Below are positions 8,859 to 17,340 of a stretch of DNA of 64,000 nt, one piece after another. The DNA is from Pantanalinema sp. GBBB05 (lineage in GTDB: Bacteria; Cyanobacteriota; Cyanobacteriia; Leptolyngbyales; Leptolyngbyaceae): NCBI GenBank assembly GCA_016743235.1, contig VRZD01000002.1, positions 186,001 to 250,000 of the forward strand. The letters run 5' to 3'. Position numbers and translations under genes: made by a program. Numbering within the stretch: the stretch's first letter is position 1; each line of letters starts with the position of its first letter. The notes beneath the pieces were generated by a model. The model ran no database searches. It saw only the letters and a program-made list of their open reading frames with translations, and was not told the origin of the DNA.

Positions 8859-10085
8859 ATGGTTGCCAACCCGTTTATTCCTGAAGATCTTGTGGGGCGG
8901 CAGGCAGAATTGCAGCAAGTTAGCCAAATTCTCGCCGCTGATGGTGATTTATTGATTGCAGGAGTACCTGGTAGTGGACGGCGAACCGTAGTCCGCTTTG
9001 CCGCTCAGGCGGTTGGCGCCAGAATGATTGAAATTGACTGTCTGCGGGCAACCGATAGCAATCGCTTCCTCCATCTGATTGCGGAAAGCCTTCTGACCGC
9101 CTTTAAATCATCCACTGAGTTAGCTCTGATTCAGCGTTGGAGTAGTAACCAACCGCTGATTTTGGAACAGTCGATCGGTGGACATGCCAAGTTAGTCTGG
9201 CATTCATCCACCAAAGATGATTGGCGGCTATTTCAAATCCTGTTGACCTTACCGCAGGTGATGGCAGAGTGGCTCAGCTGTCGAATTGTTCTCGTGTTTG
9301 AGAATTTCCCCCATATTCGCTCCTGGGATCGATCGGAACAGTGGGAGCGCTATTTACGGCAAGAAATCCAACAACAGAGTCGCGTCAGCTATGCCTTAAT
9401 TGCCACCACGGCAGAAAATTGGGTACAGCATAGCAATATGCAGATCGTGTTTCTGCCCCCCTTGCAGGATAGTGAACTCCAACTCTGGTTAGTCACTGCC
9501 ATGGCAAGCCAGGGATTAAAGTTTGAGCCAGACAGTCAAGCCTTGAAGTTATTCCTGAGCTATGTCCAGGGCAATTTAGGGGATGCGATCGCCCTAGCTC
9601 GCCGCATTTGGCTAGACTATCGGGCACTCAACTGCGATCGGGGGAATGGGCAGACTAACTCGCCGGATCCAAGAGGCTTTATCACCACGGCTCCTCTCTC
9701 TGCCTCATCCTCGTTATCGGTTTCAGCGACCACTTCTCCCACGTCCCTCTATCTCACCCTACCGCCCAACGTTGACGGCATCATCCAGGCACATCATGTC
9801 CATCGCAGTGCCTTAGCATTAGTCGAAGATCTCTCCATCACGTTTGAATCCCTCATTCTGCTACTGCCCTCCAGCCAAGTTCGGGTGCTGGAAAGTTTGG
9901 CACTTGACCCCACCGATAGTCCCCATTCCCGTGAATACATTCAGAAGCATCAACTCTCTAGAGGGGGCGGGTTACAAGGGGCATTAGCCAGCTTGCAACA
10001 AAAAGGCTTAGTTTATGGTGCAGAGCATGGGTATCGAATCACCATGCCCTTGCTCGCCTTCTGGCTCAAACATCGTCTGACTTAA
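8859..10085 (+). CDS. AAA/STAND-like ATPase with degenerate P-loop and C-terminal winged helix
   Basis: From the ATG at 8859 the protein has 408 residues; a GTG at 8829 would add ten but lies inside a palindrome. It begins NPFIPEDLVGRQAEL, typical of AAA_16-type modules. The P-loop reads GVPGSGRRT (35-43), with Arg where the Walker A lysine is expected. The Walker B-like strand is RIVLVFENF, lacking the usual Asp-Glu pair. A sensor-like ALIATTAEN follows. The C-terminal 70 residues look like a winged helix (RVLESLALD...SREYIQKHQLSRGGGLQGALASLQQKGLV). A regulatory or scaffold ATPase is likely; the target is unknown. It diverges from pacL. Confidence 0.7.
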   Translation: MVANPFIPEDLVGRQAELQQVSQILAADGDLLIAGVPGSGRRTVVRFAAQAVGARMIEIDCLRATDSNRFLHLIAESLLTAFKSSTELALIQRWSSNQPLILEQSIGGHAKLVWHSSTKDDWRLFQILLTLPQVMAEWLSCRIVLVFENFPHIRSWDRSEQWERYLRQEIQQQSRVSYALIATTAENWVQHSNMQIVFLPPLQDSELQLWLVTAMASQGLKFEPDSQALKLFLSYVQGNLGDAIALARRIWLDYRALNCDRGNGQTNSPDPRGFITTAPLSASSSLSVSATTSPTSLYLTLPPNVDGIIQAHHVHRSALALVEDLSITFESLILLLPSSQVRVLESLALDPTDSPHSREYIQKHQLSRGGGLQGALASLQQKGLVYGAEHGYRITMPLLAFWLKHRLT

Positions 10086-10155
10086 GCCTTGCGATAGTGG
10101 GAGCTTGTCATCAGTCGATCTAGGCTGAGGGCTAATAGAGCACTCAGGTAACCCT

Positions 10156-10365
10156 ATGACTGAACCAACTACCCACCTGCCTAAAGCTGAGCATGAAGCA
10201 GTCGAGCAACAACCCGTAGCCGCTAACACGGTCGATCCTCAAGACCTGGTATACAGCGGCGGCTACACGAAAGACCCGCGAGAAATTGTCGAAAATCCGG
10301 CTGTGACTCCCGAAATGTTAAATGAACCGGGCGATCTACGCAGTGACGCTCTAGAGGAAGATTAA
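10156..10365 (+). CDS. Small acidic hypothetical protein, 69 aa
   Basis: A 69-residue, strongly acidic, low-hydrophobicity protein with AGGTAACCCT before the ATG. The notable part is DLVYSGGYTKDPREIVENPAVTPEMLNEPGDLRSDALEED, which looks like a short motif-bearing disordered peptide. I do not recognise it. It lies 70 bases after the ATPase gene on the same strand and may share its transcript. A hairpin series begins 20 bases after its stop. Confidence 0.6.
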   Translation: MTEPTTHLPKAEHEAVEQQPVAANTVDPQDLVYSGGYTKDPREIVENPAVTPEMLNEPGDLRSDALEED

Positions 10366-10384
10366 TCTCGCTACACCTCCTGGT

Positions 10385-10480
10385 GTCAAAGCTTTGACGC
10401 TACCCTAGTAATCTGTCACGGGTAGTTTGAGTGACTCAAATCCTCAAGCGACCCTCACACCAAAATTTGTAGATTTGAGG
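10385..10480 (+). promoter_or_regulatory. Series of hairpins in the thiG leader
   Basis: Four inverted repeats follow one another upstream of thiG: the perfect palindrome gtcaaagctttgac (10385-10398), ctaccc/gggtag (10400-10405, 10420-10425), tttgag/ctcaaa (10426-10431, 10435-10440) and cctcaa/ttgagg (10442-10447, 10475-10480). None has a U-tract. I looked for TPP riboswitch (THI-box) core sequences and did not see them. Confidence 0.4.
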
Positions 10481-10532
10481 GATGCTTCAAATCGAGCTAG
10501 CAGACGACCAGGAACGAGTAGAGGATGTAATC

Positions 10533-11357
10533 ATGCAGACTGTAGAAAAACCATTAGAGCGATCGATTTCTGATCCCCTGATCATTGCCGGACGAACCTT
10601 TCAATCTCGGCTGATGACGGGAACCGGCAAGTACCGTAACTTTGAGGAAATGCGTCAAAGCATTGCGGCTAGCGGCTGCGAAATCGTCACAGTGGCAGTG
10701 CGGCGAGTTCAGACGAATGCACCTGGGCATGAAGGCTTAGCCGAAGCTCTAGATTGGACAAAAATTTGGATGCTGCCCAACACCGCTGGCTGCCAAACGG
10801 CGGAAGAAGCCGTACGGGTCGCTCGATTGGGACGGGAAATGGCGAAGTTACTAGGTCAGGAAGATAACAACTTCGTTAAATTAGAAGTCATTCCAGATTC
10901 TAAGTATCTCCTACCTGACCCGATCGGCACTTTAGAAGCTGCCGAAATTCTGATTAAAGAAGGCTTTGCTGTATTGCCTTATATCAATGCCGATCCTTTA
11001 CTCGCTAAACGCCTGGAAGAAGCTGGTTGTGCCACTGTAATGCCCTTGGGTTCCCCGATCGGTTCTGGGCAAGGTCTGAAAAACACGGCCAACATTCAGA
11101 TCATTATTGAAAACACCAAGATCCCCGTGGTCGTCGATGCGGGAATTGGAGTTCCTAGTGAAGCCGCCCAAGCGATGGAACTTGGCGCTGATGCACTTTT
11201 GATTAATACGGCGATCGCTCAGGCAGAACAGCCTGCCATGATGGCAGAAGCGATGAAACTCGCCGCCCAAGCCGGACGACTGGCATACCAAGCAGGACGA
11301 ATTCCCGTCAAATCTTACGCCAGCGCCAGTTCTCCCTTAACTGGAACGATTCAATAG
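10533..11357 (+). CDS. thiG: Thiazole synthase ThiG
   Basis: From ATG 10533 the protein has 274 residues. An upstream ATG at 10482 is in frame, but GAGG 8 bases before 10533 and the family N-terminus favour the inner start. ThiG builds thiamine thiazole phosphate from 1-deoxyxylulose 5-phosphate, dehydroglycine and ThiS thiocarboxylate. Seen motifs: [44 protein letters not shown] with the Schiff-base Lys, [19 protein letters not shown] and ALLINTAIA. It is a stand-alone ThiG; the partner ThiO is encoded separately at 43374, whereas some cyanobacteria fuse the two. Confidence 0.95.
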   Translation: MQTVEKPLERSISDPLIIAGRTFQSRLMTGTGKYRNFEEMRQSIAASGCEIVTVAVRRVQTNAPGHEGLAEALDWTKIWMLPNTAGCQTAEEAVRVARLGREMAKLLGQEDNNFVKLEVIPDSKYLLPDPIGTLEAAEILIKEGFAVLPYINADPLLAKRLEEAGCATVMPLGSPIGSGQGLKNTANIQIIIENTKIPVVVDAGIGVPSEAAQAMELGADALLINTAIAQAEQPAMMAEAMKLAAQAGRLAYQAGRIPVKSYASASSPLTGTIQ

Positions 11358-11361
11358 ACTA

Positions 11362-11407
11362 GCCGCGATCGATGGATCATTAGCCGAATTGATGGCTCGA
11401 TCGCGGC
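11362..11407. repeat. Perfect 11-bp inverted repeat after thiG built on HIP1-like sequence
   Basis: gccgcgatcga (11362-11372) pairs exactly with tcgatcgcggc (11397-11407), loop 24 bases, starting 5 bases after the thiG stop. No T-tract follows, so it is a 3' hairpin or rho-independent-like signal lacking the usual tail. A second small inverted repeat, acatta/taatgt (11413-11418, 11422-11427), follows and may belong to the psb34 promoter. Confidence 0.45.
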
Positions 11408-11488
11408 ATCTTACATTAATCTAATGTTAAGAGTCGTAAACAAATCGGCAAATCTTTGTTACACTTAGTAAAAGATTGAGGATAATAC

Positions 11489-11659
11489 ATGCGCTATACA
11501 ACTGAAGACGGTGGTCGCCTGAATAACTTTGCTATTGAGCCCAAAATGTATACAGCCGAGCCGCCTACTGGCAACCAAAAGCGGACTTACGTGGTTTTGG
11601 GTGTGATCGGAGCATCGCTCGTTGGCGCACTGGTATTTATTGCCAGTACCGTATCGTAG
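11489..11659 (+). CDS. psb34: Psb34 (ssl1498-type, Hlip-like photosystem II assembly protein)
   Basis: A 56-residue protein starting MRYTTEDGGRLNNFAIEPK and ending in a single membrane helix (about 34-53, VVLGVIGASLVGALVFIAST). This is the ssl1498/Psb34 family, known as a small protein bound to photosystem II assembly intermediates near CP47 in competition with high-light-inducible proteins. GAGG lies about 7 bases before the ATG. It is monocistronic: a hairpin closes thiG upstream, and a clear terminator at 11705-11743 follows. Confidence 0.92.
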   Translation: MRYTTEDGGRLNNFAIEPKMYTAEPPTGNQKRTYVVLGVIGASLVGALVFIASTVS

Positions 11660-11704
11660 GTTGTCTGATTAACAGAAGATTTTTGAAACCTAATTTCATT
11701 CTTG

Positions 11705-11743
11705 AATGGGGCGGCTGGTTGAAGCAACTAGCGCCCATTTTTT
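11705..11743 (+). terminator. Rho-independent terminator of psb34
   Basis: Arms aatggggcggctggttg (11705-11721) and caactagcgcccatt pair with a G/G bulge and G-U pairs across a short aag loop. Six T follow and overlap the end of the opposing LpxB-like gene. Confidence 0.75.
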
Positions 11744-13115
11744 ATGTCGGCAGTTCCAATAAACACCGGGCAATGCGATCGGCGGCACCTGGCTCTCCCA
11801 TCCGTCGCTGACCGTTTTTAGCAATCAAATGTAAGCGTTCTGGATCATTCAATAATCGTTGGATCGCTGCCGTCACTTGCATCGGGGCTTCCACTCGACT
11901 CACCGACACCCCTAATAATCGCGTTTGGGCCTCGGCAAATGTAGCTGTAAATTGGGGTCCCTTGCCTGGAATGACGATCGCGGGTTTACCTAAGCCAACA
12001 AATTGCTCGGTAGCTGTACCAGCCATTGCGATCGCAAAATCAGCCCGATGCAAAAATTCCGCATACCGATCTGACGCTAGGACTAAAGTCGCCTGCTGCG
12101 CTCCAACCCCCACTGAGTAAGTATCTGCTGCCGTTTGCTGCCAGCGATATCCCCGCACCATTTGATGTAAAAGCTCCACATCCAGTCCCGGCGCGATCGC
12201 GGCTAACACAACCAGCGATCGTCCCATTTGAGCAATTAAGCCATTAACTGCCTGCAACAACACATCCCAGTTTTCATAAGCCTCCGGCGGACGGGAACCG
12301 GGCAGCAGAACGATCGTCAGGGGGAGAAGAGAAGGGGGGGAAGATGAAGAGGGTGAGGAGGCTGAAAGTAGATCTTCCTTATCTACTCCATCCCCCCCAC
12401 TCTCTAGATCCCCACTCCACTCCAGCCCATCCATCATGGGATTGCCCAAACTAACCGCCGGAATGTTAAAGCGTTGCAGCACATTGGCAGTAATCCGATC
12501 TCTGGGAAACACCGCTCTACAAGTGGGGCGACTCATCAGCCAGCGTTCCCACGGATGATACACACACCCCGTCCACCGCTCTAGCCGATCGCTCCACCAA
12601 GACGATCGGGGTAACAAACCGGCTTCATCCCGCAAGTAATATTCCGACTTCGCCGTACCAACAAAGGCATAAGGGACACCGCTTAACCAGGCAAATAGCA
12701 AGGGCACAATATCGCCCACTGCCAAAATTAGAGATGGGGAAGATGAGGAGGGTGGGGAGGATAAGGTTAACTCTCCCTTATCTCCTCTATCTTCCCTATC
12801 GCTCCTAGTGCCCCCACCTTGCCCATTTGCCCTTGCCCAACTCCGCACCGTCTGGATCTGTGCCCAAGTTAAAGACAGCAAGCCACCCTGGATATCGCGG
12901 GCAAGCTGTCGTCCGTCCATATAAATGAAGCCACCGGAGGGCATGGTTTTGACAGAACCAATCACCGGAATGCCTGCTTGCAGATAGGCATGTCCTTCTC
13001 CGACAATCGGCAAAGCAACAATTTCAGGGGGTTGAGGAGAGTGGCGTAAAGCAGTGAGAATGCGAATTGCGATCGCATCTTCACCGTGACCATTACTGAG
13101 GCAGAGCAGTCGCAT
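11742..13115 (-). CDS. Lipid-A-disaccharide synthase-related glycosyltransferase (LpxB-like)
   Basis: A 457-residue protein of the cyanobacterial LpxB-related family. It starts MRLLCLSNGHGEDAIA and has PSGGFIYMDGRQLARD, LAVGDIVPLLFAW, GLLPRSSWW, LPGSRPPEAYENW and the C-terminal donor-site-like region FAIAMAGTATEQFVGLGKPAIVIPGKGPQ. GT-B fold glycosyltransferase by family; the acceptor is unproven. Two low-complexity Ser/Pro/Asp stretches (residues about 99-128 and 234-264) interrupt otherwise contiguous family motifs and come from related DNA insertions. The gene is convergent with psb34. Confidence 0.85.
   Translation of the reverse strand: MRLLCLSNGHGEDAIAIRILTALRHSPQPPEIVALPIVGEGHAYLQAGIPVIGSVKTMPSGGFIYMDGRQLARDIQGGLLSLTWAQIQTVRSWARANGQGGGTRSDREDRGDKGELTLSSPPSSSSPSLILAVGDIVPLLFAWLSGVPYAFVGTAKSEYYLRDEAGLLPRSSWWSDRLERWTGCVYHPWERWLMSRPTCRAVFPRDRITANVLQRFNIPAVSLGNPMMDGLEWSGDLESGGDGVDKEDLLSASSPSSSSPPSLLPLTIVLLPGSRPPEAYENWDVLLQAVNGLIAQMGRSLVVLAAIAPGLDVELLHQMVRGYRWQQTAADTYSVGVGAQQATLVLASDRYAEFLHRADFAIAMAGTATEQFVGLGKPAIVIPGKGPQFTATFAEAQTRLLGVSVSRVEAPMQVTAAIQRLLNDPERLHLIAKNGQRRMGEPGAADRIARCLLELPT
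12324..12416. repeat. In-frame low-complexity insertion, copy 2 in the LpxB-like gene
   Basis: The plus strand shows a purine-rich ggggaagatgaagagggtga stretch followed by pyrimidine-rich atcttccttatctactcc. The order and much of the sequence match the copy at 12732-12821. It separates NPMMDGLE from TIVLLPGSR, which are adjacent in this family. Confidence 0.6.
12732..12821. repeat. In-frame low-complexity insertion, copy 1 in the LpxB-like gene
   Basis: It contains ggggaagatgaggagggtgg, then a middle part ending in ctcccttatctcctctatc, parallel to the copy at 12324-12416. It encodes a Ser/Pro-rich loop just before LAVGDIVP. Length is about 90 bases, a multiple of three, so the frame is kept. 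Confidence 0.6.
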
Positions 13116-13228
13116 AAGCTAAGCAAAAGGATTAAATAGGAGGAACGGATCGTCGATCAGAACCAGCTTGATAGGTCGCAGACTTTCAAAATTTAACCTT
13201 AATTAACGCCATCAGGTTTGGTCGTCGA

Positions 13229-13243
13229 TCGAATTTAATTCGA
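13229..13243. promoter_or_regulatory. Perfect palindrome upstream of recQ
   Basis: tcgaatt-t-aattcga is a perfect 7-1-7 palindrome 94 bases before the recQ ATG. It does not match the cyanobacterial LexA box as I know it. It could be an operator or chance in an AT-rich stretch. Confidence 0.3.
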
Positions 13244-13336
13244 CAGATTCCTAAGGTAGGATAGACGGGCAAGCGATCGGGTGGCGTTCCCTGTCCCCCG
13301 ACTTAATTTTGAAATCGAGCATTGTTCGTCAATCGC

Positions 13337-15565
13337 ATGTCAGTCAGTCCTTCGGTTGAAACATCCTTTTCGTCACTAGAACAATCTCTCAAACATTACT
13401 TTGGGTACGATAGTTTTCGTCCCGGACAACGGCAAATTGTGGTTGACGCGCTGCAAAAGCGTGATGTGTTGGTGATCATGCCAACCGGAGGGGGCAAGTC
13501 CTTATGTTATCAACTGCCTGCCCTGCTTAAACCCGGACTAACGGTTGTGGTATCCCCGCTAATTGCCTTAATGCAGGATCAGGTGCAAGCGCTTCAGGAC
13601 AATGGCATTCCAGCGACCTTCCTGAACAGTAGTTTGAGTGGCAGCGAAATTCGGGAGCGGGAACGGGCGCTGATTGATGGCGAAATTCGGTTGCTATATG
13701 TTGCCCCAGAGCGATTGTTAGGTGAAGGCATGCTTTCATCGTTGTTATCGCAGGTGTACGTGTCTACCTTCGCGATCGATGAAGCCCATTGTGTATCGGA
13801 GTGGGGACACGATTTTCGCCCAGAATATCGGCAGTTGCGGCAGTTACGGCAGACCTATCCCCAAGTGCCGATTATGGCACTCACAGCCACGGCAACTGAG
13901 CGAGTCCGGCAAGACATTATTGAGCAACTGGATTTAACCGATCCTTGTGTTCACCTGGCCAGTTTTAATCGTCCTAATCTCTATTACGAAGTTCGTCCGA
14001 AAACCCGATCGGCCTATCAAGAACTGGTGCAATTGATTCGCCAAACACCAGGAGCGGGAATTATCTATTGCCTCAGTCGTCGCCGGGTAGATGAACTGAC
14101 CGCCAAACTGCAACAAGAAGACATTGCTGCGTTACCCTACCATGCTGGGTTAAATGGAGAAACTCGGACGCGCAATCAAACTCGGTTTATTCGAGATGAT
14201 GTCCAGGTAATGGTGGCAACGATCGCTTTCGGGATGGGCATTAATAAACCGGATGTGCGTTTTGTCGTGCATTACGATTTGCCGCGCAATATTGAAGGCT
14301 ATTATCAGGAATCGGGTCGTGCCGGACGGGATGGTGAACCGGCTCACTGTATTTTATTTTTTGGTGCCGGTGATATTCGGACGGTTGATTTTCTGATTAG
14401 TCAGAAAGTTGATCCAACCACTGGAGATCCCCTAGAAGCAGAACAACGGATTGCCAGTCAACAACTACGGCGTGTGATTGATTATGCAGAAGCCACGGAT
14501 TGTCGGCGCACCATTCAACTCGGTTACTTTGGCGAATATTTCCCTGGTAACTGTGAGAATTGTGATAACTGCCGCCATCCTAAACCGATCGAAGATTGGA
14601 CGATCGAAGCCCAAAAGTTCCTCTCCTGCGTGGCACGGGTGCAGGAGCGCTTTGGCATGAATTATGTGATCGAAGTATTGCGCGGTTCTAAGAATCAACG
14701 GATTTTGCAAAACGGTCATGACAAGCTATCCACCTATGGCATTGGCAAAGACCGCAGTGTAGATGCCTGGCGACTGTTGGGGCGATCGCTATTGCATCAA
14801 GGGCTAGTGGATGAAACGGCCGATGGTTACTCAGTATTAAAGCTGAATGCCCTTAGTTGGGAAATTCTGCGTAAACAACGTGCGGTGTCGATCGCGGTAG
14901 AGTCCAGTCCTACGGCAGTAGTGGCTGTTAGCGATCAAAATTCGGCTGAGGTGGAAGACCTGTATCAACGTCTGCAAACCCTACGGAAACAGTGGGCGGA
15001 TCAGCAAGGAGTGCCGCCTTACATTGTGTTTGCCAACGCCAGTTTGCGAGAAATGGCTCAACGCCAACCTCAAACACTGGCGCAGTTTTCACAGATTGCC
15101 GGGGTAGGCAGTCGCAAATTATCCCAATATGGTGATGCCTTCATCGCAGAAATTTGTGCCTTTCGGGCTGAAAAAGGTTTACCCATCCTGGAAGAGGAGA
15201 CTCTGACTCCAAAAGTTACGCTGTTACCAGCATCGTCACCAAAATCCCTTTCCACCTCGCTTTCAGAAACTTATCTGGATACGTGGAAGCTCTATCAACA
15301 AGGGTTAAAGCCAGTCGAAATTGCTGAACAGCGCAATTTGCGTTTAAGTACGATCGCCAGTCATTTAGCAGAGTTAATTGAACTGGGATATGCCATTACA
15401 TTGGATACCTTAGTTTCACCCGATCGCCAACAAAAAATTGTCGAAGCAATTCAGACGGTAGGGGCAGAATCGCGTCGATTAATCCGTGATCATTTAGGGG
15501 AAGTCTATGGTTATGACGAAATTCATTTAGTGCAAGCGTGGTGGCGACGACAGCATCCCTTCTAA
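13337..15565 (+). CDS. recQ: ATP-dependent DNA helicase RecQ with extra C-terminal helix-turn-helix
   Basis: 742 residues from the ATG at 13337 (a TTG at 13322 is possible). It has all RecQ parts: FRPGQRQIV motif 0, Walker A MPTGGGKS (48-55), the DEAH box in AIDEAHCVSEWGHDFRPEY, motif III LTATAT, motif V ATIAFGMGINKPDVR and motif VI QESGRAGRDG. Zinc-binding cysteines lie in CENCDNC, then come an RQC winged helix, an HRDC domain (about 540-610), and a final HTH-like region (about 645-740). It unwinds DNA 3'-5' in recombination repair. The stop overlaps the opposing gene by 4 bases. Confidence 0.95.
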   Translation: MSVSPSVETSFSSLEQSLKHYFGYDSFRPGQRQIVVDALQKRDVLVIMPTGGGKSLCYQLPALLKPGLTVVVSPLIALMQDQVQALQDNGIPATFLNSSLSGSEIRERERALIDGEIRLLYVAPERLLGEGMLSSLLSQVYVSTFAIDEAHCVSEWGHDFRPEYRQLRQLRQTYPQVPIMALTATATERVRQDIIEQLDLTDPCVHLASFNRPNLYYEVRPKTRSAYQELVQLIRQTPGAGIIYCLSRRRVDELTAKLQQEDIAALPYHAGLNGETRTRNQTRFIRDDVQVMVATIAFGMGINKPDVRFVVHYDLPRNIEGYYQESGRAGRDGEPAHCILFFGAGDIRTVDFLISQKVDPTTGDPLEAEQRIASQQLRRVIDYAEATDCRRTIQLGYFGEYFPGNCENCDNCRHPKPIEDWTIEAQKFLSCVARVQERFGMNYVIEVLRGSKNQRILQNGHDKLSTYGIGKDRSVDAWRLLGRSLLHQGLVDETADGYSVLKLNALSWEILRKQRAVSIAVESSPTAVVAVSDQNSAEVEDLYQRLQTLRKQWADQQGVPPYIVFANASLREMAQRQPQTLAQFSQIAGVGSRKLSQYGDAFIAEICAFRAEKGLPILEEETLTPKVTLLPASSPKSLSTSLSETYLDTWKLYQQGLKPVEIAEQRNLRLSTIASHLAELIELGYAITLDTLVSPDRQQKIVEAIQTVGAESRRLIRDHLGEVYGYDEIHLVQAWWRRQHPF

Positions 15566-16887
15566 AGTTGGTTCAAACACGGAAAATTAACTGAGCCATA
15601 GTGAATTGATAGGGCAATTTGGAAATTTTCTAGGGAATTGATCAGCCATTCCACTCCATCTCGCACATGTTCGTAGTGCCGAAATAGCAGAGAAAATCGG
15701 CGTTCCAAATTTGATTTCAGATTGTTATACAGCAGCAAAATCTTCATCACTAACCCGATCGTGGCTGTTGCCCCAATATTGTTGATCAGATCAATAAAGA
15801 TCAAGTGATTACTAGAGTATTGCGGACTAGAGACTAAACAATCCAGTAAGTGATGACAAGTTTTACCGATCAGAAACCCGTTCAACGGTTGGCGATCGTT
15901 ATCTGGCAGGGTAGTGCTTAATTGGGTGTGCAACCAATTATTGAAATGGTGTTTGCCATATTTAGGATTTTCGTGATCGATCGCTGTGGTTAAATAGCTA
16001 TAAAGTTGTTCTTTAAACCCTTGATAAGATTGTCCTGGCTGCGAATTGTAGATCAACAATTGCCGTGCCGAATCACGAATTGTATTATCACCCTCAACTT
16101 TGCCTGCGAAATATCTAACGGCCTTCTTTAACTGTTCATCCGTTAGCAACGTGGGATTTTGGTAATTATGAGCAAATCCAGGTCTAATTAAATCCTGTGA
16201 TTGCTGAACTAAATACGTGACATAACGTGACAAATCGCGTTCATATCGACCCTGACGTTCGGCTTGTAATTGTTGTACGGCTTGTTGCCCAACATCGCTA
16301 CTATCATCTCCTAAGCAATAGGGATACAAGTAAGGATAGCGGTGAATTAGACTGCCTAAAGGTTTGCGATCGGCTTCATTGCGATCCAGACTTTTGCGTG
16401 TGGTCGTTTGAGTTTGAGCAAATAAGTGATGAGGAACACTACCTACCTCAACTGTTTCTTCCACTACCTGCGCCAGCCGTTTCAGCGCCAAGTACTCTTC
16501 GGTCTTGGTAAACTGACGCACAAATTGGCGTAAACGTCGTTCAAACGGTGTCAGTGGAGGACGTTGTGGTGGTACATCAAACAATCGGACTAATTCCACG
16601 ATCGCCCAACGCAGGTGCGACTGAAACCACCAGTAATTCACTAAAATTCGACAGCAGCGGTTCAGCACATATTTAAATTCCTGCTCCGCCCATCGCGAAA
16701 AAATCACTGTATTCAGTGCCGTCACAATGTCAGGATCAGGGTAATGCTCACCGTCAATGAATAAATGCAGAAAGCGCTCTAATAGCTGATCGGGTGTTGC
16801 CAGTTTCCGACAAGCCAGCCAGTGATCATACAACTGCTGCTCCTCAAAACTAGCTTGACGGCGGTAATAGTTAGACATGGTAGGCAC
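15562..16887 (-). CDS. Conserved-looking cyanobacterial hypothetical protein, 441 aa
   Basis: A 441-residue soluble protein without a signal peptide or membrane helix. GAGGG lies 6 bases before a GTG at 16887, favouring that start over the ATG at 16878. It is rich in aromatic and basic residues; distinctive stretches are NYYRRQASFEEQQLYDHW, HLFIDGEHYPDPD, NYWWFQSHLRWAI and HHFNNWLHTQL. A helical, possibly nucleic-acid-related protein is plausible but unsupported. It is convergent with recQ (4-base overlap). I do not recognise a characterised family. Confidence 0.75.
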   Translation of the reverse strand: MPTMSNYYRRQASFEEQQLYDHWLACRKLATPDQLLERFLHLFIDGEHYPDPDIVTALNTVIFSRWAEQEFKYVLNRCCRILVNYWWFQSHLRWAIVELVRLFDVPPQRPPLTPFERRLRQFVRQFTKTEEYLALKRLAQVVEETVEVGSVPHHLFAQTQTTTRKSLDRNEADRKPLGSLIHRYPYLYPYCLGDDSSDVGQQAVQQLQAERQGRYERDLSRYVTYLVQQSQDLIRPGFAHNYQNPTLLTDEQLKKAVRYFAGKVEGDNTIRDSARQLLIYNSQPGQSYQGFKEQLYSYLTTAIDHENPKYGKHHFNNWLHTQLSTTLPDNDRQPLNGFLIGKTCHHLLDCLVSSPQYSSNHLIFIDLINNIGATATIGLVMKILLLYNNLKSNLERRFSLLFRHYEHVRDGVEWLINSLENFQIALSIHYGSVNFPCLNQL

Positions 16888-17340
16888 TTTTATCCCTCAG
16901 TGACACAACCTACTTGACTCCCTCACATCCACAAAGACAACGAAACTGATTGAATCAACTGACCAAAAAATCAAGCATTGGGAATCACACCTGGGTCATG
17001 TAACATCAAATATTTAACCTTCCTAAAGCTCCTAATAATTGAGCCGATTGATGCTTAGAATGAGTCAAGTAGAAATAGGCTAAATCGCAGTAGTAGTAAT
17101 GTTTGACTAAACTCTACCACCACAAATTTGAAAGCGGCAAAAACTTCTCGGTCAAATTATAAGATTTGGGCAATCTAAAAACCGTTTTTGAAGAGACAGT
17201 TAGCTAACTGACCACTAAATCGTAGCTTTAGTGTACTGTTTGCTCTCTGAGATTGTCAGCAGTTGTCATTGACAAAAATCTAGGTCCACTTCTCCATCTC
17301 TGCAACTAGCTCAAGCTTCTGAAGCGATGGCAATCAGGGA
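16888..17340. other. 453-base gap, no gene seen
   Basis: AT-rich intergenic stretch between two leftward genes. No open frame with a ribosome site, no strong hairpin and no HIP1 octamer were seen. It presumably holds the promoter of the hypothetical gene at 16887. Confidence 0.5.

Noticed and set aside
10366..10532. TPP riboswitch before thiG
   Set aside because: The conserved CUGAGA and ACCUGAUCNGG-type strings were not found. Only plain hairpins are present.
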